Shown in pieces: positions 10,359 through 21,129 of a stretch of 64,000 bases of DNA; position 1 is the first letter of the stretch; each line of letters starts with the position of its first letter. Origin of the DNA: Symsagittifera roscoffensis. Taxonomy: Eukaryota > Xenacoelomorpha > Acoela > Convolutidae. A program made the position numbers and the translations under genes. The notes below the pieces were generated by a model. That model worked only from the letters and a program-made list of their open reading frames with translations. It did no database searches and was not told where the DNA came from. The DNA lies in contig NC_087069.1 in the NCBI RefSeq assembly GCF_963678635.1, positions 46,764,276-46,828,275 on the forward strand, in the 5' to 3' direction.

Positions 10359-11633
10359 TCAAGTTTTTGTCGAGTTTTTGGTATTTAGCTTTTTGGGTCT
10401 GATTACTTTTTGTCCTGCGCACATTTTTTCCAACAGTATTTCTGCATTTTTTCGCACTTCTTGGAATTTCTCGATCAGTTTTGGGAAAGATGGATTCTTA
10501 CTATTGACCAGCTTCACGAAATTGCTGTTCCAACCTTCTTCAGCGTTGTTGGTGCGGGGAAGGTCGTTTTTTACTCTTTGATGGCAACTCCATTGCTCCA
10601 TATCAAATATGGGCTTCTGTCGTCCTTGAGAAGTCAGTCTACCAGTATATGTGTCCTCAAAATAATTGAAAATTGGTTGACTTTCTTCAGATGCCAAACC
10701 TTGCAGAAGCTCGAAAGCTGTGGGGACGTCCTCTACGGGCAGAAATGCTGTTGCGAGAAGCTTTCGAATAATTTCGCGAAAATTAAGTTCACTGTTGTAA
10801 TTGTGAGTATTACCTGATGACTGAACATGTCGCCAGACACTTTTACTCATATGGAAAAAACAAAACTGAATTTGCGCACTCTGATGGGTAGCTATTATTG
10901 AGTTCCGCACAGCTACTTCAAAATCAATTGTGACGCGTTTTGGGGAATCAACTTTTAGAATACTGAGAAGGTGACAATAAGTTGATTCCTTTTTGTCGGG
11001 TAGCAGAGCGTAAACAAAAGGGATAAGGCATCCTTCAACAGAAGCGTAACTAGTATAAAACTGATAGAAAACATTGGGAGCAGTCGAAAACGTTCCATCA
11101 CAGAACCAATCATCCGATAAAGATAGTAAGTCTAATCCAGGTAACGTGGCGAACACAATAACCCGATTTTCATCTTGGGGACCAGAATCGTGAAGAAGGA
11201 ACTGCTATCCATCGTGAGTTTTCTGTAGAGCCAGTGGTAGTTCAAAGCCAGTCAGCGATGTTGGCTCTCCCATCTTTGGTCTTTTTTCGCGTCGAACTCT
11301 ATTTACAGCTTGCTGATTAGCAGAATAACTCGGTAAATGAACAGCTGTTTCTCGGTTCACATCACGTTGGGCTGCAAAAATAGTCTACCGCGGTGTTACA
11401 TCGGATACTGCTGCTCGATCTTTAAGTGTTTATCCGAACTTACGTTTTTCGATGTCAGCTGGATCGGGGAAGTGGCAGTGATCTTTAACGATCTCAACGG
11501 AGTCCTCCTTTGTACGTACACGGCCATTGCAACTACTTTGTGCGCAGCGCCAGGAAAGGGAGTTGTCTGTCAGTGTTCTGTGTTTAATATAAGCATACCC
11601 TTCAAAAATCAGTAACTCAGAATTTTTGTTTGC
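10359..11633 (-). pseudogene. FLYWCH + MULE transposase, interrupted by three stop codons
   Basis: One minus-strand frame spans about 424 codons. The N-terminus has FLYWCH zinc-finger features: FEGYAYIKHRT, then WRCAQSSCNGRV, then DHCHFPD (about residues 10-55). The MULE transposase domain follows: LPSYSANQ, then FLLHDSGPQDENRVIVFATL (partly around a stop), then the WFCDGTF motif (catalytic Asp near 179), TIDFE (Asp near 237), the CFFH Cys-His pair (258-261), the YFEDTYTGR block and PRTNNAEEGWNS (catalytic Glu near 365). All expected catalytic residues are present. In-frame stops lie at 11430-11432 (TAA), 11385-11387 (TAG) and 11205-11207 (TAG). The uninterrupted 3' part runs from 11204 to 10359 (the longest piece counted from an alternative start codon begins at a GTG at 11156). 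No ATG precedes the FLYWCH part. The frame was never shifted, so decay is mild, or the stops are bypassed or misread. Confidence 0.85.
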
Positions 11634-11929
11634 TTAAATGGTTTCCATCGATAGATAGTGAATTTTGTTTATATTGAGTGTTGTCAAGTGTTTGCAAATG
11701 AAGCAGATTGAACAACCTGTCTCTTTTTGTTTGGATTAAAAAAAGAGTCCATTTTCCTAAATTGCGTTAACTTTAATGTTTCGAATGTTATTGCTTTTAT
11801 TGAGTGGCCGCTGCTGTTATCTAGGTTGTTCTAATTTTTCTACTATACTACCTATTGTTATTCGGATTAGCTGGAATCAAAATATGTTTAATATGAGATA
11901 AATTTACTTATCAGCTTCTAGAACAATGG

Positions 11930-12055
11930 GACTGTTTTTTGGACTATTTTTTGGACTATTTTTGGGACTGTTTTGTATGGGTCTGTTTTTTTTGTATTTT
12001 GCTATGTTTTTTCGGACTGTTTTGTATTGGACTGTTTTGTATGGGACTGTTTTGT
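11930..12055. repeat. MULE right end: inverted tandem subrepeats
   Basis: GGACTGTTTT words spaced 11-16 bases apart form the reverse complement of the left-end subrepeats. The inner part has degenerated to GGACTATTTTTT units, and the outermost GTATGGGACTGTTTTGTA is closest to the left-end consensus. Confidence 0.85.
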
Positions 12056-12060
12056 ACAGA

Positions 12061-12071
12061 CAGGATATATC
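12061..12071. repeat. Putative MULE target-site duplication, right
   Basis: CAGGATATATC, identical to 9690-9700 and in the same orientation, abuts the outer end of the right inverted subrepeats. Confidence 0.65.
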
Positions 12072-12611
12072 ACAATTTCTCCAACCATGCAGCTTAATCA
12101 CTGACTACAACATCATCAACCAGCAAATGATATCAACTCACCCCTACCGGAACTTCAATTTTGTTTCACCGAAAAAGTCAATCTGGACAATCACTCCGTA
12201 GATCCTTTGAAAACATCTGAAAACGCACCTACCCATTGATGAATCACCACCGATGAATCATGGACAGTAAGCCATACCCAAACCTTCCCGAAACAATTAC
12301 AGATAATAAGATTACTAAAACTGCCCAATCACGTTTATTTTAGAACACAAAGACCCAACGAATCCTCCCATCATACGATACCCGCATCTTCTTCCAATGA
12401 ATCAACCGACCCATAATCATCCGCGTCACTAACTTACTCAGGCATCGAGTTGGATCTACAAAAAATAGACTTTATGATTGAAACTTAAACAGCATTACCA
12501 AATCTAAACAGCATTACAAATCGAGATCCTTATTGTAGAAACAGCTTCAAAAAACTCAATATTTAGAAGTCTAGAAACAATGGCAAAAATTTTTCCTACA
12601 CACGATATTTC
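12072..12611. other. Unique spacer between MULE and satellite, G-poor
   Basis: About 540 bases with a marked shortage of G on the plus strand and no ORF or repeat that I can support. The TAAACAGCATTAC word is repeated once near 12490-12518. Confidence 0.5.
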
Positions 12612-14859
12612 AAGAAGTATGTAAAACTATCATTTTGTTGCCCTCGTTATCAAAATAGTAAAATTCCTAAGAAGCATGTAAAACTATCATTTTGTTGCCC
12701 TCGTTATCAAAATAGTAAAATTCCTAAGAAGCATGTAAAACTATCATTTTGTTGCCGTCGTTATCAAAATAGTAAAATTCCTAAGAAACATGTGAAACTA
12801 TCATTTTGTTGCCCTCGTTATCGAAATAGTAAAATTCCTAAGAAGCATGTAAAACTATCATTTTGTTGCCCTCGTTATCAAAATAGTAAAATTCCTAAGA
12901 AGCATGTAAAACTATCATTTTGTCGCCCTCGTTATCAAAATAGTAAAATTCCTGAGAAGCATGTAAAACTATCGTTTTGTTGCCCTCGTTATCAAAATAG
13001 TAAAATTCCTCAGAAGCATGTAAAACTATCATTTTGTTGCCCTCGTTATCAAAATAGTAAAATTCCTAAGAAGCATGTAAAACTATCATTTTGTTGCCCT
13101 CGTTATCAAAATAGTAAAATTCCTAAGAAGCATGTAAAACTATCATTTTTTTGCCCTCGTTATCAAAATAGTAAAATTCCTAAGAAGCATGTAAAACTAT
13201 CATTTTTTTGCCCTCGTTATCAAAGTAGTAAAATTCCTAAGAAGCATGTAAAACTATCATTTTGTTGCCCTCGTTATCAAAATAGTAAAATTCCTAAGAA
13301 GCATGTAAAACTATCATTTTGTTGCCCTCGTTATCAAAATAGTAAAATTCCTAAGAAGCATGTAAAACTATCATTTTGTTGCCCTCGTTATCAAAATAGT
13401 AAAAATCCTAAGAAGCATGTAAAACTATCATTTTGTTGCCCTCGTTATCAAAATAGTAAAATTCCTGAGAAGCATGTACTACTATCATTTTGTTGCCCTC
13501 GTTATCAAAATAGTAAAATTCCTAAGAAGCATGTAAAACTATCATTTTGTTGCCCTCGTTATCAAAATAGTAAAATTCCTAAGAAGCATGTAAAACTATC
13601 ATTTTTTTGCCCTCGTTATCAAAATAGTAAAATTCCTAAGAAGCATGTAAAACTATCATTTTTTTGCCCTCGTTATCAAAGTAGTAAAATTCCTAAGAAG
13701 CATGTAAAACTATCATTTTGTTGCCCTCGTTATCAAAATAGTAAAATTCCTAAGAAGCATGTAAAACTATCATTTTGTTGCCCTCGTTATCAAAATAGTA
13801 AAATTCCTAAGAAGCATGTAAAACTATCATTTTGTCGCCCTCGTTATCAAAATAGTAAAATTCCTAAGAAGCATGTAAAACTATCATTTTGTTGCCCTCG
13901 TTATCAAAATAGTAAAATTCCTAAGAAGCATGTAAAACTATCATTTTGTTGCCCTCGTTATCAAAATAGTAAAATTCCTGAGAAGCATGTACTACTATCA
14001 TTTTGTTGCCCTCGTTATCAAAATAGTAAAATTCCTAAGAAGCATGTAAAACTATCATTTTGTTGCCCTCGTTATCAAAATAGTAAAATTCCTAAGAAGC
14101 ATGTAAAACTATCATTTTTTGCCCTCGTTATCAAAATAGTAAAATTCCTAAGAAGCATGTAAAACTATCATTTTTTTGCCCTCGTTATCAAAGTAGTAAA
14201 ATTCCTAAGAAGCATGTAAAACTATCATTTTGTTGCCCTCGTTATCAAAATAGTAAAATTCCTAAGAAGCATGTAAAACTATCATTTTGTTGCCCTCGTT
14301 ATCAAAATAGTAAAATTCCTAAGAAGCATGTAAAACTATCATTTTGTTGCCCTCGTTATCAAAATAGTAAAATTCCTAAGAAGCATGTAAAACTATCATT
14401 TTGTTGCCCTCGTTATCAAAATAGTAAAATTCCTGAGAAGCATGTACTACTATCATTTTGTTGCCCTCGTTATCAAAATAGTAAAATTCCTAAGAAGCAT
14501 GTAAAACTATCATTTTGTTGCCCTCGTTATCAAAATAGTAAAACTCCTAAGAAGCATGTAAAGCTATCATTTTGTTGCCCTCGTTATCAAAATAGTAAAA
14601 TTCCTAAGAAGCATGTAAAACTATCATTTTGTTGCCCTAGTTATCAAAATAGTAAAACTCCTAAGAAGCATGTAAAGCTATCATTTTGTTGCCCTCGTTA
14701 TCAAAATAGTAAAATTCCTAAGAAGCATGTAAAACTATCATTTTGTTGCCCTCGTTATCAAAATAGTAAAATTCCTAAGAAGCATGTAAAACTATCATTT
14801 TGTTGCCCTCGTTATCAAAATAGTAAAATTCCTGAGAAGCATGTAAAACTATCATTTTG

Positions 14860-16080
14860 TTGCCCTCGTTATCAAAATCGTAAAATTCCTAAGAAGCATG
14901 TAAAACTATCATTTTGTTGCCCTCGTCATAAAAATAGTAAAATTCCTAAGAAGCATGTAAAACTATTATTTTGTTGCCCTCGTTATCAAAATAGTAAAAT
15001 TCCTAAAAAACATGTAAAACTATCATTTTGTTGCCCTCGCTATCAAAATAGTAAAATTCCTAAGAAGCATGTAAAACTATCATTTTGTTGCCCTCGTTAT
15101 CAAAATAGTAAAATTCCTAACAAGCATGTAAAACTATCATTTTGTTGCCCTCGTTATCAAAATAGTAAAATTCCTAAGAAGCATGTAAAACTATCATTTT
15201 GTTGCCCTCGTTATCAAAATAGTTAAATTCCTAAGAAGCATGTAAAATTATCATTTTGTTGTTCACGTTATCAAAATAGTAAAATTCCTAAGAAGCATGT
15301 AAAACTATCATTTTGTTGCCGTCGTTATCAAAATAGTAAAATTCCTAAGAAGCATGTAAAACTATCATTTTGTTGCCCTCGTTATCAAAATAGTAAAATT
15401 CCTAAGAAGCATGTAAAACTATCATTTTGTTGCCCTCGTTATCAAAATAGTAAAATTCCTAAGAAGCTTGTAAAACTATCATTTTGTTGCCGTCGTTATC
15501 AGAATAGTAAAATTCCTAAGAAGCATGTAAAACTATCATTTTGTTGCCCTCGTTATCAAAATAGTTAAATTCCTAAGAAGCATGTAAAACTACCATTTTG
15601 TTGCCCTCGTTATCAAAATAGTTAAAATCCTAAGAAGTTTGTAAAACTATCATTTTGTTGCCCTCGATATCAAAATAGTGAAATTCCTAAGAAGCATGTA
15701 AAACTAACATTTTGTTGCCCTAATTATCAAAATAGTTAAATACCTAAGAAGCATGTAAAACTATCATTTTGTTACCCTCGTTATCAAAATAGTAAAATTC
15801 CTAAGAAGCATCTAAACTATCAATTTGTTGCCGTCGTTATCAAAATAGTAAAATTCCTAAGAAGCATGTACAACTATCTTTTTTTTTGCCCTCGTTATCA
15901 AAATAGTAAAATTCTTAAGAAGCATGTAAAACTATCATTTTGTTGCCCTCGTTATCAAAATAGTAAAAAATGTTTTGCCCTCGTTATCAAAATAGTTAAA
16001 TTCCTAAGAAGCATGTAAAACTATCATTGTGTTGCCGTTGTTATCAAAAAAGTAAAATTTTTAAGAAGCATGTAAAACTA
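14860..16080. repeat. Divergent island of old monomers within the array
   Basis: Monomers here carry many private changes not spread to neighbours: a CGTCATAAAAA variant near 14925, a CCTAAAAAACATG variant, TTGTTCACGTT near 15258, repeated AGTTAAAT stops, AAGTTTGTA near 15638, CCCTAATTATC near 15718, and a truncated monomer near 15960 (AGTAAAAAATGTTTTGCC). The blocks on both sides are near-consensus. This looks like a relic not recently homogenised. Confidence 0.7.
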
Positions 16081-16239
16081 TCATTTTGTTGGCCTCGTTA
16101 TCAAAATAGTAAAATTCTTAAGAAGCGTGTAAAACTATCATTTTGTTGCCCTCGTTATCAAAATAGTAAAATTCCTGAGAAGCATGCAAAACTATCATTT
16201 TGTTGCCCTCGTTATCAAAATAGTAAAATTCCTAAGAAG

Positions 16240-19200
16240 CATGTAAAACTATCATTTTTTTGCCCTCGTTATCAAAATAGTAAAATTCCTAAGAAGTATG
16301 TAAAACTATCATTTTGTTGCCCTCGTTATCAAAATAGTAAAATTCCTAAGAAGCATGTAAAACTATCATTTTTTTGCCCTCGTTATCAAAATTGTAAAAT
16401 TCCTAAGAAGCATGTAAAACTATCATTTTTTTGCCCTCGTTATCAAAATAGTAAAATTCCTAAGAAGCATGTAAAACAATCATTTTTTTTTGCCCTCGTT
16501 ATCAAAATTGTAAAATTCCTAAGAAGCATGTAAAACTATCATTTTTTTGCCCTCGTTATCAAAATAGTTAAATTCCTAAGAAGCATGTAAAACTATCATT
16601 TTGTTGCCGTTGTTATCAAAAAAGTAAAAATCCTAAGAAGCATGTAAAACTATCATTTTGTTGCCCTCGTTATCAAAATAGTATAATTCCTAAGAAGCAT
16701 GTAAAACTATCATTTTGTTGCCCTCGTTATCAAAATAGTAAAAATCCTAAGAAGCATGTAAAAATATCATTTTGTTGCCCTCGTTATCAAAATAGTGAAA
16801 TTCCTAAGAAGCATGTAAAACTATCATTTTGTTGCCGTCGTTATCAAAATAGTAAAATTCCTAAGAAACATGTGAAACTATCATTTTGTTGCCCTCGTTA
16901 TCAAAATAGTAAAATTCCTAAGAAGCATGTAAAACTATCATTTTGTTGCCCTCGTTATCAAAATAGTAAAATTCCTAAGAAGCATGTAAAACTATCATTT
17001 TGTTGCCCTCGTTATCAAAATAGTAAAATTCCTGAGAAGCATGTAAAACTATCGTTTTGTTGCCCTCGTTATCAAAATAGTAAAATTCCTAAGAAGCATG
17101 TAAAACTATCATTTTGTTGCCCTCGTTATCAAAATAGTAAAATTCCTAAAAAGCATGTAAAACTATCATTTTGTTGCCCTCGTTATCAAAAAAGTAAAAT
17201 TCCTAAGAAGCATGTAAAACTATCATTTTGTTGCCCTCATTATCAAAATAGTAAAATTCCTAAGAAGCATGTAAAACTATCATTTTGTTTCCCTCGTTAT
17301 CAAAATAGTAAATTTCCTAAGAAGCATGTAAAACTATCATTTTGTTGCCCTCGTTATCAAAATAGTAAAATTCCTAAGAAGCATGTAAAACTATCATTTT
17401 GTTGCCCTTGTTATCAAAATAGTAAATTTCCTAAGAAGCATGTAAAACTATCATTTTGTTGCCCTCGTTATCAAAATAGTAAAATTCCTAAGAAGCATGT
17501 AAAACTATCATTTTGTTGCCCTTGTTATCAAAATAGTAAAATTCCTAAGAAGCATGTAAAACTATCATTTTGTTGCGCTCGTTATCAAAATAGTAAAATT
17601 CCTAAGAAGCATGTAAAACTATCATTTTGTTGCCGTCGTTATCAAAATAGTAAAATTCCTAAGAAGCATGTAAAACTATCATTTTGTTGCCGTCGTTATC
17701 AAAATAGTAAAATTCCTAAGAAGCATGTAAAACTATCATTTTGTTGCCCTCGTTATCAAAATAGTAAAATTCCTAAGAAGCATGTAAAACTATCATTTTT
17801 TTGCCCTCGTTATCAAAATAGTAAAATTCCTAAGAAGTATGTAAAACTATCATTTTGTTGCCCTCGTTATCAAAATAGTAAAATTCCTAAGAAGCATGTA
17901 AAACTATCATTTTTTTGCCCTCGTTATCAAAATTGTAAAATTCCTAAGAAGCATGTAAAACTATCATTTTTTTGCCCTCGTTATCAAAATAGTAAAATTC
18001 CTAAGAAGCATGTAAAACAATCATTTTTTTTTGCCCTCGTTATCAAAATTGTAAAATTCCTAAGAAGCATGTAAAACTATCATTTTTTTGCCCTCGTTAT
18101 CAAAATAGTTAAATTCCTAAGAAGCATGTAAAACTATCATTTTGTTGCCGTTGTTATCAAAAAAGTAAAAATCCTAAGAAGCATGTAAAACTATCATTTT
18201 GTTGCCTTCGTTATCGAAATAGTAAAAGTCCTAAGAAGCATGTAAAACTATCATTTTGTTGCCCTCGTTATCAAAATAGTATAATTCCTAAGAAGCATGT
18301 AAAACTATCATTTTGTTGCCCTCGTTATCAAAATAGTAAAAATCCTAAGAAGCATGTAAAAATATCATTTTGTTGCCCTCGTTATCAAAATAGTGAAATT
18401 CCTAAGAAGCATGTAAAACTATCATTTTGTTGCCGTCGTTATCAAAATAGTAAAATTCCTAAGAAACATGTGAAACTATCATTTTGTTGCCCTCGTTATC
18501 AAAATAGTAAAATTCCTAAGAAGCATGTAAAACTATCATTTTGTTGCCCTCGTTATCAAAATAGTAAAATTCCTAAGAAGCATGTAAAACTATCATTTTG
18601 TTGCCCTCGTTATCAAAATAGTAAAATTCCTGAGAAGCATGTAAAACTATCGTTTTGTTGCCCTCGTTATCAAAATAGTAAAATTCCTAAGAAGCATGTA
18701 AAACTATCATTTTGTTGCCCTCGTTATCAAAATAGTAAAATTCCTAAAAAGCATGTAAAACTATCATTTTGTTGCCCTCGTTATCAAAAAAGTAAAATTC
18801 CTAAGAAGCATGTAAAACTATCATTTTGTTGCCCTCATTATCAAAATAGTAAAATTCCTAAGAAGCATGTAAAACTATCATTTTGTTTCCCTCGTTATCA
18901 AAATAGTAAATTTCCTAAGAAGCATGTAAAACTATCATTTTGTTGCCCTCGTTATCAAAATAGTAAAATTCCTAAGAAGCATGTAAAACTATCATTTTGT
19001 TGCCCTTGTTATCAAAATAGTAAATTTCCTAAGAAGCATGTAAAACTATCATTTTGTTGCCCTCGTTATCAAAATAGTAAAATTCCTAAGAAGCATGTAA
19101 AACTATCATTTTGTTGCCCTTGTTATCAAAATAGTAAAATTCCTAAGAAGCATGTAAAACTATCATTTTGTTGCGCTCGTTATCAAAATAGTAAAATTCC

Positions 19201-19340
19201 TAAGAAGCATGTAAAACTATCATTTTGTTGCCGTCGTTATCAAAATAGTAAAATTCCTAAGAAGCATGTAAAACTATCATTTTGTTGCCGTCGTTATCAA
19301 AATAGTAAAATTCCTAAGAAGCATGTAAAACTATCATTTT
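16240..19340. repeat. Higher-order repeat, two copies about 1598 bp apart (28 monomers + 2)
   Basis: A string of about 28 monomers with the same rare variants in the same order is repeated. These include ATAGTATAATTCC, AATAGTGAAATTCC, the GAAACATGTGAAACT monomer, the CCTAAAAAGC variant, CCTCATTATC, TTTGTTTCCCTCG and TTGCGCTCG. The GAAACATGTGAAACT marker is at about 16865 and 18463. An extra CTTCGTTATCGAAATAG monomer near 18205 lies in the second copy only. Confidence 0.85.
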
Positions 19341-21129
19341 GTTGCCCTCGTTATCAAAATAGTAAAATTCCTAAGAAGCATGTAAAACTATCGTTTTGTT
19401 GCCCTCGTTATCAAAATAGTAAAATTCCTAAGAAGCATGTAAAACTATCATTTTGTTGCCCTCGTTATCAAAATAGTAAAATTCCTAAAAAGCATGTAAG
19501 ACTATCATTTTGTTGCCCTCGTTATCAAAATAGTAAAATTCCTAAGAAGCATGTAAAACTATCATTTTGTTGCCCTCATTATCAAAATAGTAAAATTCCT
19601 AAGAAGCATGTAAAACTATCATTTTGTTTCCCTCGTTATCAAAATAGTAAATTTCCTAAGAAGCATGTAAAACTATCATTTTGTTGCCCTCGTTATCAAA
19701 ATAGTAAAATTCCTAAGAAGCATGTAAAACTATCATTTTGTTGCCCTTGTTATCAAAATAGTAAAATTCCTAAGAAGCATGTAAAACTATCATTTTGTTG
19801 CGCTCGTTATCAAAATAGTAAAATTCCTAAGAAGCATGTAAAACTATCATTTTGTTGCCGTTGTTATCAAAATAGTAAAATTCCTAAGAAGCATGTAAAA
19901 CTATCATTTTGTTGCCCTCCTTATCAAAATAGTAAAATTCCTAAGAAGCATGTAAACCTATCATTTTGTTGCCCTCGTTATCAAAATATTAAAATTCCTA
20001 AGAAGCATGTAAAACTATCATTTTGTTGCCGTCGTTATCAAAACAGTAAAATTCCTAAGAAGCATGTAAAACTATCATTTTGTAGCCCTCGTTATCAAAA
20101 TAGTTAAATTTCTAAGAAGCGTGTAAAACTATCATTTTGTTGCGCTCGTTATCAAAATAGTAAAATTCCTAAGAAGCATGTAAAACTATCATTTTGTTGC
20201 CGTCGTTATCAAAATAGTAAAATTCCTAAGAATTATGTAAAACTATCATTTTGTTGCCCTCCTTATCAAAATAGTAAAATTCCTAAGAAGCATGTAAACC
20301 TATCATTTTGTTGCCCTCGTTATCAAAATAGTAAAATTCCTAAGAAGCATGTAAAACTATCATTTTGTTGCCGTCGTTATCAAAATAGTAAAATTCCTAA
20401 GAAGCATGTAAAACTATCATTTTGTAGCCCTCGTTATCAAAAAAGTAAAATTCCTAAGAAGCATGTAAAACTATCATTTTGTTGCCCTCGTTATCAAAAT
20501 AGTAAAACTCCTAAGAAGTATGTAAAACTATGATTTTGTTGCCCTCGTTATCAAAATAGTAAAATTCCTAAGAAGCATGTAAAACTATCATTTTGTTGCC
20601 CTTCTTATCAAAATAGTAAAATTCCTAAGAAGCATGTAAAACTATCATTTTGTTGCGCTCGTTATCAAAATAGTAAAATTCCTAAGAAGCATGTAAAACT
20701 ATCATTTTGTTGCCGTCGTTATCAAAATAGTAAAATTCCTAAGAAGCATGTAAAACTATCATTTTGTTGCCGTCGTTATCAAAATAGTAAAATTCCTAAG
20801 AAGCATGTAAAACTATCATTTTATTGCCCTCGTTATCAAAATAGTAAAATTCCTAAGAAGCATGTAAAACTATCATTTTGTTGCCCTCCTTATCAAAATA
20901 GTAAAATTCCTAAGAAGCATGTAAACCTATCATTTTGTTGCCCTCGTTATCAAAATAGTAAAATTCCTAAGAAGCATGTAAAACTATCATTTTGTTGCCG
21001 TCGTTATCAAAATAGTAAAATTCCTAAGAAGCATGTAAAACTATCATTTTGTAGCCCTCGTTATCAAAATAGTTAAATTTCAAAGAAGCGTGTAAAACTA
21101 TCATTTTGTTGCCCTCCTTATCAAAATAG

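Larger units (their letters stand above)
9701..12060 (-). mobile_element. Mutator-like (MULE) DNA transposon, about 2.36 kb
   Basis: The element is bounded by 11-bp direct repeats and has inverted ends composed of CATACAAAACAGTCC-type subrepeats (9711-9816 on the left, reverse-complemented at 11930-12055 on the right). It carries one transposase relic on the minus strand. Known Mutator-like elements often have long terminal inverted repeats, and some have tandem subrepeats in them. The transposase has three in-frame stops, so this copy is probably not autonomous. Clear flanking repeats suggest the insertion itself is not very old. Confidence 0.75.

Noticed and set aside
10410-10817. Plus-strand ORFs within the transposase region (also 10378-10581 and 11337-11615)
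   Set aside because: Antisense shadows of the MULE transposase frame, without family features.
11926-12201. Hydrophobic GLFFGLF repeat membrane protein
   Set aside because: The same 15-bp subrepeats at the MULE right end in inverse orientation.
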